A DNA stretch of 64,000 nt from Novosphingobium cyanobacteriorum (GCF_029436685.1 NZ_JAROCY010000006.1:124001-188000); one strand, 5' to 3'. Shown: positions 38,135-47,789, numbered from the stretch's first letter. Translations and numbers: made by a program. Notes: a model not told the origin generated them from the sequence alone.

Positions 38135-39472
38135 ATGGACGGTCTTTACGGTTCCGGATTCGATTCCCGGGACGATCATGCTGACGACATGGTGGTTGAG
38201 GCGCCGCCGCCCGTGGTGGGGCAGGACGAGCGCCGCATGCAGGTGCGCGCCTACAACTTCTGGGCCAGCCTGCTGGGACAGGGCCAGTATCCCCGGCCCG
38301 ATACGCTGCTGGCGGGCAAGGTGCCGGATTTTGCCGCGAACGCGGTGCTGCTGCATTTCGACGAAGGGCTTGAAGACCCTTCCATCATGCTGGTGGGCCA
38401 GGCGCTGGCCGACGAATGCGGCGCCGAACACGCGCTTCACCGGCTGAGCGATGTGCCCGGCCGATCGCTGCTTTCGCGAATCACCGACCATTACCTACAG
38501 ATCATCGCCAACAAGGCGCCGATCGGATTCGAAGCCGAGTTCGTCAACCAGCGCGGGCGCACGATCCTGTATCGCGGCATCCTGCTGCCGTTTTCGACCG
38601 ACAACGAGACGATCGACTACATCTATGGCGTGATCAACTGGAAGGAACTGGCCGAGCAGCACACGACCGACGAGCTGCTGCTGGAACTGGGACAGTCGCT
38701 GGAAGAGCCTTCACCCAAGCGGGGCGAACCGTTCGGGGCGCCGCTGGCCGAATGGGCCGATGGCCCGGCCACGCTGGATCTGGCCGATTATGGCGAGATC
38801 CTGCCCTTCCCCAATGCTTTCGACGACGACTTGGCGGACATTCCCTCGCCCTCGTTCGGCGCCGACGCCACGGCGGAGATGACGCTGGCCGACTGGCTGG
38901 CTTCGGCGCGGGACTATGCCGCGGCCGCCAATTCGAGCGAGGACCGCACCCGCAGCGCGCTCTATGCCGCGATCGGCCGTGCCTGGGACTTTGCCCTGGC
39001 GGCGCAGGCCGAGCCCGACGAATATGCCGAGATGGTGGCCGAAGCCGGCCTGACCATGCAGGAACGCGCGCCGCTGACGCCGCTGGTGAAGCTGGTGTTC
39101 GGTGCGGATTACGACAAGACACGGCTGACCGAGTTCGTGACGGCGCTGAACCATGCGCAGCGGCTGGGGCTGGGCCGTGGGGAGCTGGGCCGGTTCCTGG
39201 CCGATGCGCCAGGCGGGCTGAAGGGCGTGGTTTCCACCGAGCGCCGCCTGCGCCGCGAGGAAGCCGGGCGCGACGGGCGCAGCAGCACCGAAGTGCTGGC
39301 CGAGTCGCTGCGCGCCTTGCCGCCACGACGCATCGAGACACTGCCTGCGCAGGGGGCCGAGTTTGCCCTGGTGGTGGTGCGCCGCCTGCCCGATGGCACC
39401 GTGGCCCTGCTTGGCGAGATCGAGGACGACCTGCCGCTGTTCGAACGCGCGGCGCGCAAGCTGGTCGGCTAA
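38135..39472 (+). CDS. PAS_5-like sensory domain protein
   Basis: 445 residues. The first half (about 45-185) resembles the PAS_5 family: RAYNFWASLLGQGQYPRPDTL, SIMLVGQALADECG, SLLSRITDHYLQIIANKAPI and YRGILLPFSTDNETIDYIYG. The rest is Ala-rich, without a kinase, cyclase or DNA-binding domain that I can identify, so signalling output is unknown. The frame is open from 38006, but MDGLYGSGFD is the first sensible start. The 218 bp upstream contain no gene and presumably its promoter. Confidence 0.78.
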   Translation: MDGLYGSGFDSRDDHADDMVVEAPPPVVGQDERRMQVRAYNFWASLLGQGQYPRPDTLLAGKVPDFAANAVLLHFDEGLEDPSIMLVGQALADECGAEHALHRLSDVPGRSLLSRITDHYLQIIANKAPIGFEAEFVNQRGRTILYRGILLPFSTDNETIDYIYGVINWKELAEQHTTDELLLELGQSLEEPSPKRGEPFGAPLAEWADGPATLDLADYGEILPFPNAFDDDLADIPSPSFGADATAEMTLADWLASARDYAAAANSSEDRTRSALYAAIGRAWDFALAAQAEPDEYAEMVAEAGLTMQERAPLTPLVKLVFGADYDKTRLTEFVTALNHAQRLGLGRGELGRFLADAPGGLKGVVSTERRLRREEAGRDGRSSTEVLAESLRALPPRRIETLPAQGAEFALVVVRRLPDGTVALLGEIEDDLPLFERAARKLVG

Positions 39473-39513
39473 AAGAGATTCCCGGCCCGCCCGCATCCTG
39501 CTAGCCGTTCGCA

Positions 39514-40497
39514 ATGAGCGGCAGGCAGGAACGGCGGCGCGTGGGAATTCCGCAGATGGGCATGCTCGGCTGGTCGTTGACCGCGCTCGCCCTCGTTCTG
39601 GTGGCGCTCTATGCCGCCTATGCCCATGCCATCAACACCAACGCGGTGGGCACGCTGGATGCGGCAGACCGGTTCCTGCGCGGCGGGGACGGCGCGGTGC
39701 GGCTGGTGGCGGCGGCGCAGTTCGGGCCGGACAAGGCGCAGAAGCTGGAGATGTTCCTGCCGGCCGAAGCCAAAGCAGGGGGAGCGGGCGGCAAGCTGCC
39801 GGTGGTGGTGTTCATCCATGGCGGCGGGTGGAACAGCGGCAATCCGCACGATTATCGCTTCATGGCGCGGGCGCTGGCGCCGCAGGGCTATGCCGTGGTG
39901 CTGGCGGGATACCGCCACTTCCCGCATGTGCGCTATCCCGCGATGCTGGAGGACGGCGCGCTGGCGGTGAAGTGGGTGGAAGACCATGCCGCCGAACATG
40001 GGGGCGATCCTGCACGGCTGGTGCTGATGGGCCATTCCGCGGGCGCCTATAACGCGATGATGCTGGGGCTTGACCCGCGCTGGCTGAACGCGGTGGGGCT
40101 TTCGCCCGGCGCGCTGCGCGGGGTGGTGGGGCTTTCGGGGCCCTATGACTTCTATCCCTTTGACGTGAAGGCATCGATCGACAGCTTTGGCCAGGCGCCC
40201 GATCCGGCGGATACCCAGCCGGTGAACCACGCCCGCGCCGGGGCGCCACCGTTGCTGCTGATCCACGGCAGCACCGACATCACGGTAAAACCGCGCAATT
40301 CCATCGCGTTGGCCAGGGCGATGACAAACGCCGGGCAGCCCACGCAGGCGATCATCCTGGAAGGCATGAGCCACGAAGGCGTGATCATGCGCTTTGCCCG
40401 CCCGTTCGCGCGCGATCCGCGCGTGCTGGACGCGGTGCTGCCGTTCCTGCGGGATGTGACACAACCTTCACCAGCCGTTCAGGCGGCAGCCCGATAA
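39514..40497 (+). CDS. Alpha/beta hydrolase, esterase/lipase type
   Basis: 327 residues with an N-terminal membrane helix (LGWSLTALALVLVALYAAYA), so probably anchored and facing the periplasm. VVVFIHGGGWNSGN gives the HGGGW oxyanion hole of hormone-sensitive-lipase and BD-FAE-like esterases, LVLMGHSAGAYNAMM has the nucleophile Ser, and LLIHGSTDITV and EGMSHEGVI supply the Asp and His. Acts on small acyl esters or similar; substrate unknown. 12 bp upstream of the M48 gene. Confidence 0.9.
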   Translation: MSGRQERRRVGIPQMGMLGWSLTALALVLVALYAAYAHAINTNAVGTLDAADRFLRGGDGAVRLVAAAQFGPDKAQKLEMFLPAEAKAGGAGGKLPVVVFIHGGGWNSGNPHDYRFMARALAPQGYAVVLAGYRHFPHVRYPAMLEDGALAVKWVEDHAAEHGGDPARLVLMGHSAGAYNAMMLGLDPRWLNAVGLSPGALRGVVGLSGPYDFYPFDVKASIDSFGQAPDPADTQPVNHARAGAPPLLLIHGSTDITVKPRNSIALARAMTNAGQPTQAIILEGMSHEGVIMRFARPFARDPRVLDAVLPFLRDVTQPSPAVQAAAR

Positions 40498-40509
40498 GGC
40501 TGGGACCAG

Positions 40510-41868
40510 ATGCGCCGCACCTTTCGCCTGATCGTCGCCGTCCTTGCCACCCTGGCATTTTCCGCACGGCCCGCCGCCGCGCAGGGCGTGCTGCGCGATG
40601 CGGAGACCGAGGCGCTGTTCCGCGACCTGTCAGCCCCGATCATCGCGGCGGCGGGGCTCGACCCGAAGAACGTGGACCTGGTGCTGCTGAACGATGGCAG
40701 CATCAACGCCTTCGTGGCCGGGGGGCAGGCGATCTACATCCATTCGGGCCTGATCGGCGCGGCCGACAACGTGAACCAGGTGCAGGGCGTGGTGGCGCAC
40801 GAACTGGGCCACATCACCGGCGGCCACGTGATCCGCAATGATGAAGGCGCCAAGCCCGCCACCGGAATCACCTTGCTGAGCCTGCTGCTGGGCGCGGCGG
40901 CGGCGGCGGCGGGATCGGCCGATGCAGGCATGGGCATCTTCATGGCCGGGCAGCAGGCGGCGCTGGGCAAATACCTGGCGTTCAGCCGTGCGCAGGAATC
41001 GAGCGCGGACGCCGCGAGCGTGCAGTTCCTGACCAAGGCGGGGATTTCCGGCCGGGGATCGATCGACTTCTTCAAGAAGCTGCAGAACCTGGAAATGCGC
41101 TATGGCTTCAAGCGCAATGCCGACAGCGAGTTCTACAGCACGCACCCGATGACATCGGACCGCCTGACCACGCTGGAGGATTCGTTCAGCCAGGATCCGG
41201 CATGGAACCGTCCGCCCGATGCGGACCTGCAGGCCCGCTTCCTACGGGTGAAGGCCAAGCTCTTCGGATACCTGGCCGATCCGCAGGCGACGTTGGCGGC
41301 CTATCCCGATTACCTGCAGGACGTGCCCGCGCACTATGCCCGCGCCTATGCCTATCACAAGGAGGCGTTCCTGGACAAAGCGCTGGAGGAAACCGACGCC
41401 ATCCTGAAGGCCCAGCCAGACGATGCCTATGCGCTGGAACTGAAGGGGCAGGTGCTGCTGGAATCGGGCAGGCCGGCAGAGGCGGTGCCACCGTTGCGCC
41501 GCGCCGTCGAGCTGTCCCGCAACAACCCGCTGATCGCGACCACCTTTGGTCACGCGCTGCTCGCCACCGAGGACAAGGCCAACTTTGCCGAGGCGGAAAG
41601 GGTGCTCAAGACGGCAGTGGCGCGCGACCATGACAACCCGTTCGCATGGTACCAGCTGGGCGTGGTCTATGAAGCGCAAGGGGATACCCCGCGCGCGCGG
41701 CTGGCCAGCGCCGAGCAGCAGCTGATGGAAATGAACTTGCTGGAAGCCGCCCAGAATGCCGAAACCGCCGAAGCTGCCCTGCCCAAGGGATCGCCCGACT
41801 GGCTGCGCGCCCAGGATATCGCCATGTCTGCCCGCGCAATGATTGAGCGCGCGCGCAAGAAGAAGTAG
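40510..41868 (+). CDS. Periplasmic M48 metalloprotease with TPR repeats (BepA/LoiP-like)
   Basis: 452 residues with signal peptide MRRTFRLIVAVLATLAFSAR...AAAQ. The zinc motif HELGH lies in QGVVAHELGHITGGH (about 97-111), and a third ligand is in SRAQESSADAAS. The C-terminal half contains TPR-like helices (AYALELKGQVLLESGRPAEA, NPFAWYQLGVVYEAQGDTPRA). The arrangement matches BepA, which degrades misassembled outer-membrane proteins and helps LptD maturation. That role here is inferred from architecture, and fits the DsbA-like gene that follows. Confidence 0.93.
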   Translation: MRRTFRLIVAVLATLAFSARPAAAQGVLRDAETEALFRDLSAPIIAAAGLDPKNVDLVLLNDGSINAFVAGGQAIYIHSGLIGAADNVNQVQGVVAHELGHITGGHVIRNDEGAKPATGITLLSLLLGAAAAAAGSADAGMGIFMAGQQAALGKYLAFSRAQESSADAASVQFLTKAGISGRGSIDFFKKLQNLEMRYGFKRNADSEFYSTHPMTSDRLTTLEDSFSQDPAWNRPPDADLQARFLRVKAKLFGYLADPQATLAAYPDYLQDVPAHYARAYAYHKEAFLDKALEETDAILKAQPDDAYALELKGQVLLESGRPAEAVPPLRRAVELSRNNPLIATTFGHALLATEDKANFAEAERVLKTAVARDHDNPFAWYQLGVVYEAQGDTPRARLASAEQQLMEMNLLEAAQNAETAEAALPKGSPDWLRAQDIAMSARAMIERARKKK

Positions 41869-41878
41869 CGTTGCGCCG

Positions 41879-42667
41879 ATGAACGCCACGCGCATCCGCC
41901 CCTTCGCCCTGCTCGCCATCGGCGTGCTGATGATCGCCGCCGCCTTTGGCTGGTGGCTGGAAAGCCGCCGCGCCGCGACCGAACCCGCCGCCAATGCCGA
42001 ACTGGACAGCCAACTGGCCAAGGCGGGGATAGACCCGAAGCAGCGCGCCGCGCTGGAAGGGCTGGTGCGCGCCTATATCCTCGATCACCCGGAAATCCTG
42101 CCCGAGGCGATGGACCGGCTGCAGGCGCGCGAGACGCAGGCCAAGCTTGCGCCGCTGCAGGGAGCGCTGGAAACCCCCTTCCCCGGCGCGGTGATGGGCA
42201 ACCCGCAGGGCAAGGTGACACTGGTGGAATTCACCGACTTTTCCTGCACATACTGCCGGGGCAGCGTGGCAGACGTGAAGGCGCTGATCGCCGGGAACCC
42301 CGACCTGAAGGTGGTGGTGCGCGAACTGCCGATCATCGGCCCGCAGAGCGAACCCGCCGCGCGCATGGCGCTGGCCGCCGCCGCACAGGGCAAATATGGC
42401 GCGTTCCACGATGCCATGTTTTCCGGTGACCGGCCCAGTCCCGAAAGCATCGATGCCGCCGCAGGAAAGGCGGGGCTGAACCTGAACGCCGCGCGCACAT
42501 TCGCCAGCAATGCCGGGGTGCAGGCCGAACTGGAGCGCAACCTGGGCATGGCCCGGCAATTGGGCGTGAACGGCACGCCGGCGTGGATCGTCAATGGCGA
42601 GCTGATTTCCGGCGCAGTGGGCCGCGAGCGGCTGCAACAGGCGATCGACGCCGCGCGCAAGGGATGA
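41879..42667 (+). CDS. DsbA-family thiol:disulfide oxidoreductase
   Basis: 262 residues with an N-terminal membrane helix (RPFALLAIGVLMIAAAFGWW). The thioredoxin fold has VTLVEFTDFSCTYCRGSVAD with active-site CTYC, and cis-Pro in NGTPAWIVNGE. AYILDHPEILPEAMDRL before the domain is typical of the Com1/ScsC-like alphaproteobacterial group. It would oxidise or isomerise disulphides in the periplasm. It starts 10 bp after the M48-TPR gene and overlaps the next gene by ATGA. Confidence 0.93.
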   Translation: MNATRIRPFALLAIGVLMIAAAFGWWLESRRAATEPAANAELDSQLAKAGIDPKQRAALEGLVRAYILDHPEILPEAMDRLQARETQAKLAPLQGALETPFPGAVMGNPQGKVTLVEFTDFSCTYCRGSVADVKALIAGNPDLKVVVRELPIIGPQSEPAARMALAAAAQGKYGAFHDAMFSGDRPSPESIDAAAGKAGLNLNAARTFASNAGVQAELERNLGMARQLGVNGTPAWIVNGELISGAVGRERLQQAIDAARKG

Positions 42668-43587
42668 CCATCGCGCGCAAGGCCCTGCTGGCGTTAGCGG
42701 CGATGGCAGGCGCGATACCCGCAAGTGCCGTGCCGGTTGACGACCTGCAGCAGGGCGATGCGATGGTGCAGACCATCGGCTGGAAGCTGGCCAGCGCCAA
42801 TGCCCGGTTCTGCGCACGCAGTGGGCCGGGCATAGGCCTGCTGCTGGGCGATGCCCGCACCTTCAACGATGCGGCTGCGGCGCGCGAGGCCTATGGCCTG
42901 GGCGGCGACATTTCCGTGGCGGCGGTGGCCGATGGCGGCCCTGCGGCCAAGGCCGGGCTTTCCGCCAACGATACCGTGCTGGGCATCGCCGACGCGACCG
43001 TGGACAGCGAGCCTCCGGCCCGGCCCGGCGCATGGACCCGGCAGATCCGGCTGCAGACGCGGCTGGAAACGGCGGTACGGACCGACGGCAAGGTCACGCT
43101 GGCGCTGGCAGGAAACCGCAGCGTGACCGTGGCGGGCGAACCCGCCTGCACCGTGCGCTTCATGCTCGACGATTCGAAGGGATACGCCAAGGCCAACCGC
43201 GAGGAAGTGCGCATCGGCCGACGGTTCTACGACAGCACCGGGCAGGACGAGGCCGCCTTTGCCGCGATTGTGGCGCACGAGATGGCACATGCGGTGCTGG
43301 ACCATCAGGGCGTGCTGGAGCGCGGCCCGCGCAGCGTGACGCTGGTGCGGCATACCGAGCGTGAGGCGGACCGGCTTTCGGTGTGGCTGATGGCCAATGC
43401 CGGATACGATCCACAGGGCGCGGTGCGGATGATCGAAACGGTGCTGCGATCCAAGGAGCCGTTCCTGTTCCCCGACCCGGGCCATGGCGGATGGAAGGCG
43501 CGGCGCGAGGCAGTGGTGGCCGAGATCGCCGCGATGAAGGCCGCGCCCGAGCCCGACTGGCCCCGGTTCTTCAAGCGAGAGACCTGA
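42664..43587 (+). CDS. PDZ-domain M48-family metalloprotease
   Basis: 307 residues with signal peptide MTIARKALLALAAMAGAIPASA. A PDZ-like domain occupies about 75-165 (ISVAAVADGGPAAKAGLSAN), and the zinc motif HEMAH is in AFAAIVAHEMAHAVLDH (about 197-213), with READRLSVWLMANAGYD giving the third ligand. Domain order differs from the M48-TPR protein two genes upstream. Together with the DsbA-like gene it forms a three-gene envelope quality-control unit. Confidence 0.88.
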   Translation: MTIARKALLALAAMAGAIPASAVPVDDLQQGDAMVQTIGWKLASANARFCARSGPGIGLLLGDARTFNDAAAAREAYGLGGDISVAAVADGGPAAKAGLSANDTVLGIADATVDSEPPARPGAWTRQIRLQTRLETAVRTDGKVTLALAGNRSVTVAGEPACTVRFMLDDSKGYAKANREEVRIGRRFYDSTGQDEAAFAAIVAHEMAHAVLDHQGVLERGPRSVTLVRHTEREADRLSVWLMANAGYDPQGAVRMIETVLRSKEPFLFPDPGHGGWKARREAVVAEIAAMKAAPEPDWPRFFKRET

Positions 43588-43653
43588 CAGGCTCCACCAA
43601 TCCGGAGGCTGCGGTGTTTTGCATTCGCGCGCATCCTCGCTACATTGGCGAGC

Positions 43654-44820
43654 ATGGCCATGCTGCCGCTTCCGCCGACGCCGTTCTTCGGCAACAAGAA
43701 CCGCGCTTTTTGGCGCCTGCAGTTCCTTGGCTGGGGCGGGGCGATGCTGCTGCGCGCGCTGTCCAGCATCGCCAATGCGCAGCCGTGGTCGTTCCTGATC
43801 ATCGTGCTGATCGCCACGATCACCGGCTTTTCGCTCTCGCTGATCCTGTCGGTGATCTATCGCGCGCTGATCAACCGCCGCGCGATCGTGACCTGGGGGG
43901 TGACGGCGGTGGTGCTGGCGATCGCGGTGGGGCTTTATGCCTTCATCGATTCGTGGGTGATCAGCCTCTACCGCACCAGCAACGATGCCGGGTTTGCGCA
44001 GCTGTTCCTGGGGGTGTTCTACCTTGACCTGACGCTGCTTGGTGCATGGTCCGCCCTGTATTACGCGATCAATTTCTACATCCAGGTGGAAGAACAGAAC
44101 GACCAGCTGATCCAGCTGGAGAACCAGGCGACGAGCGCGCAGCTCGCGATGCTGCGCTATCAGCTGAACCCGCACTTCCTGTTCAACACGCTGAACTCCA
44201 TCTCCACGCTGGTGCTGCTGAAGCAGACCGAACCGGCCAATGCGATGCTCAGCCGGCTGTCTTCCTTCCTGCGCTATACCCTGATCAATGAGCCGACTGC
44301 GCGGGTGACCGTGGCGCAGGAGATCGAGACGCTGAAGCTCTATCTCGACATCGAGCGGATGCGCTTCGAGGAGCGGCTGCGCACCGAATTCCGCGTGGAG
44401 GAAGAGGCGAAGCAGGGCCTGATGCCATCGCTTCTGCTGCAGCCGCTGGTGGAGAACGCGATCAAGTATGCGGTGAGCCCGCTGGAGGAAGGGGCGCAGA
44501 TCACCATCGATGCGCAACTCGTCGGGGGGATGCTTCGCGTCACCGTGTCGGACACGGGGCCGGGCTTGCCACCGGGCACCGACCCGTCGAAGCTGTTCGG
44601 CGTGACCAGCGAAAGCTCAAAGCATTCAACGGGCGTCGGCCTCGCGAACATTCGCGACCGGTTGGCGCAGGCCTATGGCGAAAACCAGCGATTCGAGATT
44701 GCCGACCGGCCCGAGGGTGGCGTGGCCGTGGTAGTCGAGCTTCCGTTCGAGGCGCGCGAAAACGCGCCTGCCGTTTCCGTCTCTCCCGCTTCCTCGGCTT
44801 CTGCGCAGGCAGTGGCGTGA
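43654..44820 (+). CDS. LytS-type sensor histidine kinase
   Basis: About 388 residues. Four N-terminal membrane helices (about 25-150, for example WSFLIIVLIATITGFSLSLI) are followed by the His_kinase domain: LRYQLNPHFLFNTLNSIS holds the phospho-accepting His, PSLLLQPLVENAIKYAV is the N-box, and VSDTGPGLPPG and STGVGLANIRDRL are the G-boxes. ATG 43654 was chosen; 43660 and TTG 43645 are possible. The LytTR regulator gene follows, so the two form a pair. Confidence 0.92.
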   Translation: MAMLPLPPTPFFGNKNRAFWRLQFLGWGGAMLLRALSSIANAQPWSFLIIVLIATITGFSLSLILSVIYRALINRRAIVTWGVTAVVLAIAVGLYAFIDSWVISLYRTSNDAGFAQLFLGVFYLDLTLLGAWSALYYAINFYIQVEEQNDQLIQLENQATSAQLAMLRYQLNPHFLFNTLNSISTLVLLKQTEPANAMLSRLSSFLRYTLINEPTARVTVAQEIETLKLYLDIERMRFEERLRTEFRVEEEAKQGLMPSLLLQPLVENAIKYAVSPLEEGAQITIDAQLVGGMLRVTVSDTGPGLPPGTDPSKLFGVTSESSKHSTGVGLANIRDRLAQAYGENQRFEIADRPEGGVAVVVELPFEARENAPAVSVSPASSASAQAVA

Positions 44821-44890
44821 GCGTGGCGGGAACCGCCTTTCCGTGCCGCAAGTTGTTCGCGGTTGCCTCAGGACAATCCAAGGGAAACCC

Positions 44891-45688
44891 ATGACCATCC
44901 GCACGATCCTCGTCGATGACGAGAAGCTCGCCATCCAGGGCCTCCAGCTGCGGCTGCAGGCTTTTCCGGACGTGGAGGTGATCGACACCTGCTCGAACGG
45001 GCGAGAGGCAATCCGCAAGATCAAGACCGAAAAGCCCGACCTGGTGTTCTGCGACATCCAGATGCCCGGCTTCGATGGCTTTTCGGTGGTGAAAGGCGTG
45101 ATGGAGATCGATCCGCCGCTGTTCGTGTTCGTCACCGCCTATTCCGAACACGCGATCAAGGCGTTCGAGGCCAACGCAGTGGATTACCTGCTGAAGCCGG
45201 TTGAGGAAGACCGCCTGGCCGATGCGCTGGACCGCGCGCGCACCCGACTGGCGGAAAAGCGCGGGCTGGAAGAGGCCGAAAAGCTGAAGCACGTGCTGGC
45301 CGAAGTGGCACCGGATGCGATGCCCGACATGCCCGAGGATGGCGAGCCGGCGGCGGGCCGCTTCGAAAAGCTGATCAACATCAAGGATCGCGGCCAGATC
45401 TTCCGCGTGGACGTCGACACGATCGAACGGATCGAGGCGGCGGGCGATTACATGTGCATCTACACCGGCGACAATTCGCTGATCCTGCGCGAGACGATGA
45501 AGGACCTTGAGCGCCGGCTTGACCCGCGCGTGTTCCAGCGCGTGCACCGCTCCAAGATCGTGAACCTCGATCAGGTGCGGCAGGTGCGCCCGCACACCAA
45601 TGGCGAATGCTTCCTGGTGCTGGACAGCGGGGCCGAGGTGAAGGTCAGCCGGTCCTATCGCGACGTGGTGGCGCGCTTCGTCCATTGA
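44891..45688 (+). CDS. LytTR-family response regulator
   Basis: 265 residues from ATG 44891, preceded by AAGGGAAA. Receiver domain: ILVDDEKLAIQGL at the start, phospho-acceptor Asp in LVFCDIQMPGFDG, Thr/Lys switch residues in FVTAYSEH and YLLKPV. The C-terminal LytTR DNA-binding domain has DYMCIYTGDNSLILRETMKD, FQRVHRSKIVNLDQV and SRSYRDVV. Such regulators bind direct repeats in target promoters. Partner of the adjacent LytS-like kinase; targets unknown. Confidence 0.95.
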   Translation: MTIRTILVDDEKLAIQGLQLRLQAFPDVEVIDTCSNGREAIRKIKTEKPDLVFCDIQMPGFDGFSVVKGVMEIDPPLFVFVTAYSEHAIKAFEANAVDYLLKPVEEDRLADALDRARTRLAEKRGLEEAEKLKHVLAEVAPDAMPDMPEDGEPAAGRFEKLINIKDRGQIFRVDVDTIERIEAAGDYMCIYTGDNSLILRETMKDLERRLDPRVFQRVHRSKIVNLDQVRQVRPHTNGECFLVLDSGAEVKVSRSYRDVVARFVH

Positions 45689-45734
45689 CAGGCTTCGCTC
45701 GACAGGGGCGGACCGGGTTGGGTAAGGGGCGGGC

Positions 45735-46598
45735 ATGACCAGCTTTGCCATCCCCGGTTTCGACCTTGCCGCCTTTGTTTCCGCCACGCTGGCCGAGGAC
45801 CTTGGGCAAGGCCTGCCGGGCGGCGGGAACGACGTGACCAGCAACAGCGTGATCCCGGCGGACGCGCAGTTTTCCGGGGTGATGGACAGCCGCGATGCGA
45901 TCACCGTGTGCGGGCTGCCGATCGCGGCCGCGTTCTTCCGCGCGCTGGACCCGGCGATGGCGATCGAGATCCTGGTTGAGGAAGGCGCACGCGTGGAACC
46001 GGGCAGCGCGCTGATGCGCATGGTCGGCAATGCGCGGGCGATGCTGACGGCGGAGCGCAGCGCGCTGAACACGGTGCAGCACCTGTCCGGCGTGGCCACG
46101 CTGACCCGCACCTATGTCGACGCGATGGGCGATACGCGGGCGAAGCTGCTGGATACGCGCAAGACCATTCCGGGGCTGCGCCTCCTGGAGAAGTACGCCG
46201 TGCGCACCGGCGGCGGCCACAACCACCGCATGGGGCTGTGGGACGCGGCGATGATAAAGGACAACCACGTGCTGGTTGCGGGCGGCGTGGCCGAGGCGGT
46301 GAAGCGCGCGCTGGCTGCCGGAGTGCAGGACGTGATCTGCGAAGTCGACCGGATCGACCAGATCGAGCCGGCGCTGGCGGCGGGGGCGACGCGCCTGCTG
46401 CTCGACAACATGGGGCCGGACATGCTGCGTGAAGCGCTGGCAGTGGTGGCGGGCCGGGTGCCGTGCGAGGCATCGGGCGGTGTGCGGCTGGATACAATCG
46501 CCGCCATTGCCGCAACGGGGGTGGACTACGTCTCGGTTGGCCGCCTGACGCAAAGCGCACCCGCAGCAGACATCGGGCTGGATTTCACGCCACTTTGA
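45735..46598 (+). CDS. nadC: Quinolinate phosphoribosyltransferase (carboxylating)
   Basis: NadC makes nicotinate mononucleotide from quinolinate and PRPP in NAD synthesis. 287 residues. Landmarks are LAEDLGQGLPGGGNDVTSNS near the N-terminus, LNTVQHLSGVATLTRTYVDA, LDTRKTIPGLRLLEKYAV with the substrate-binding Arg/Lys, GGGHNHRMGLWDAAMIKDNH, and the C-terminal EASGGVRLDTIAAIAATGVD. nadA and nadB are not nearby. Confidence 0.97.
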   Translation: MTSFAIPGFDLAAFVSATLAEDLGQGLPGGGNDVTSNSVIPADAQFSGVMDSRDAITVCGLPIAAAFFRALDPAMAIEILVEEGARVEPGSALMRMVGNARAMLTAERSALNTVQHLSGVATLTRTYVDAMGDTRAKLLDTRKTIPGLRLLEKYAVRTGGGHNHRMGLWDAAMIKDNHVLVAGGVAEAVKRALAAGVQDVICEVDRIDQIEPALAAGATRLLLDNMGPDMLREALAVVAGRVPCEASGGVRLDTIAAIAATGVDYVSVGRLTQSAPAADIGLDFTPL

Positions 46599-46662
46599 CC
46601 GCGGCTGCGGTTGCCGCCCTTTGCCCGACTGCTAAGCTGGCCGTCAGCGAGGGAGTGAAGGC

Positions 46663-47091
46663 ATGCGGCCCACATCGATCGACCAGTTCGAGAAACTCTA
46701 TCTGGGGGCGTCGGTCTTCGGGCTGTTGAACTTCATCTTCAACTTCGATGAAGCGACGCGCCAGATGGCGCAGCTGCAGTACGGCATCGTTTTCCTGGTG
46801 ATTGCAGCGTTGGTCGGTTTGGGCATCAACATGCTGTTCTGGTTCTTCATCGCCCGGCGCGCCAGCAACGTGGCGAAGTGGATCCTCACCGTGCTTACGG
46901 CTTTCGGGCTGGTGAGCACGGGGATGCGATGGCAACTGATGACCTCCTATTCGCCGCTGCGGCTCACGCTGTCGCTGCTGGTGCTGGTGCTGCAGGTCAT
47001 CGCCGTGGCCTACCTGTTTCGCGCTGATGCGGTAATCTGGCTGAAGAGCAAGGGGCGGCAAGGTCCGGTCGACGTCGCCACGTTCGAATGA
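46663..47091 (+). CDS. Four-helix membrane protein of unknown function
   Basis: 142 residues with four likely transmembrane segments: LYLGASVFGLLNFIFNF, GIVFLVIAALVGLGINMLFW, WILTVLTAFGLVSTGM and LTLSLLVLVLQVIAVAYLF. A polar start (MRPTSIDQFEKL) and a short polar tail suggest both ends in the cytoplasm. I recognise no family or catalytic residues. Its stop overlaps the RNase T2 start (ATGA). Confidence 0.8.
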   Translation: MRPTSIDQFEKLYLGASVFGLLNFIFNFDEATRQMAQLQYGIVFLVIAALVGLGINMLFWFFIARRASNVAKWILTVLTAFGLVSTGMRWQLMTSYSPLRLTLSLLVLVLQVIAVAYLFRADAVIWLKSKGRQGPVDVATFE

Positions 47092-47789
47092 GGCCGATGC
47101 GCGGGACAGCGGCCCTGCTCGCGCTTGCCGCCGCCACGCAGGCCCATGCGCAGGCGTGGCAGTGCCATGTACCTTCGCGGGTGGAGGCGCCTGCCCTGCC
47201 CGCCCCCGATGGGCCACGCCGCGTGCTGCCGATCCGCGGCTATACGCTGGCGCTGTCATGGTCGCCCGAGTTCTGCAAGGCGCGCAAGGGTGACAGGGCC
47301 AGCGCCACGCAATGCAGCGGCAGGATGGGGCGGTTCGGCTTCGTGCTGCACGGGTTGTGGCCGGAAAGCGCGCCGGGCCTTTGGCCGCAATGGTGCGCCG
47401 CCAGGCCGGTGCCGGCGGAGACCGTGCGGCGCAACCTGTGCCTGACGCCATCCCCGGGCCTGATCGCGCACGAATGGGCCAAGCATGGCAGTTGCATGGC
47501 GCGCAGCCCGGAAGGCTATTTCCGCGCGGCGGCGGCGCTGCTGCGGCCGATCCGGTTTCCCGACATGGCGCGGCTATCCCGGCAGGACGGCCTGACCGCA
47601 GGTGACCTGCGCAAGGCGATGGTGGAGGCGACGCCATTTCTTTCGCCCGCCGCGATCCGGCTGAAGGTGAACAGGCGAGGCTGGCTGCAGGAAATGCATC
47701 TTTGCTATGGTGCCAGCTTCATGCCCGCCGCCTGCGCCGATCCGGGCGCGCAGGATAACGCGCCGCTGAAGATCTGGCGCAGCTTCTAA
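47088..47789 (+). CDS. Secreted ribonuclease T2
   Basis: 233 residues with signal peptide MRPMRGTAALLALAAATQAHA. RNase T2 active-site blocks are clear: FVLHGLWPE (CAS1, catalytic His) and HEWAKHGSC (CAS2, catalytic His/Glu/Lys/His). LALSWSPEFC is the usual preceding strand. Several Cys would form disulphides in the periplasm. It would cleave RNA non-specifically, probably for nutrient recovery. An in-frame ATG at 47097 is also possible. Convergent overlap of 4 bp with tadA. Confidence 0.95.
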   Translation: MRPMRGTAALLALAAATQAHAQAWQCHVPSRVEAPALPAPDGPRRVLPIRGYTLALSWSPEFCKARKGDRASATQCSGRMGRFGFVLHGLWPESAPGLWPQWCAARPVPAETVRRNLCLTPSPGLIAHEWAKHGSCMARSPEGYFRAAAALLRPIRFPDMARLSRQDGLTAGDLRKAMVEATPFLSPAAIRLKVNRRGWLQEMHLCYGASFMPAACADPGAQDNAPLKIWRSF

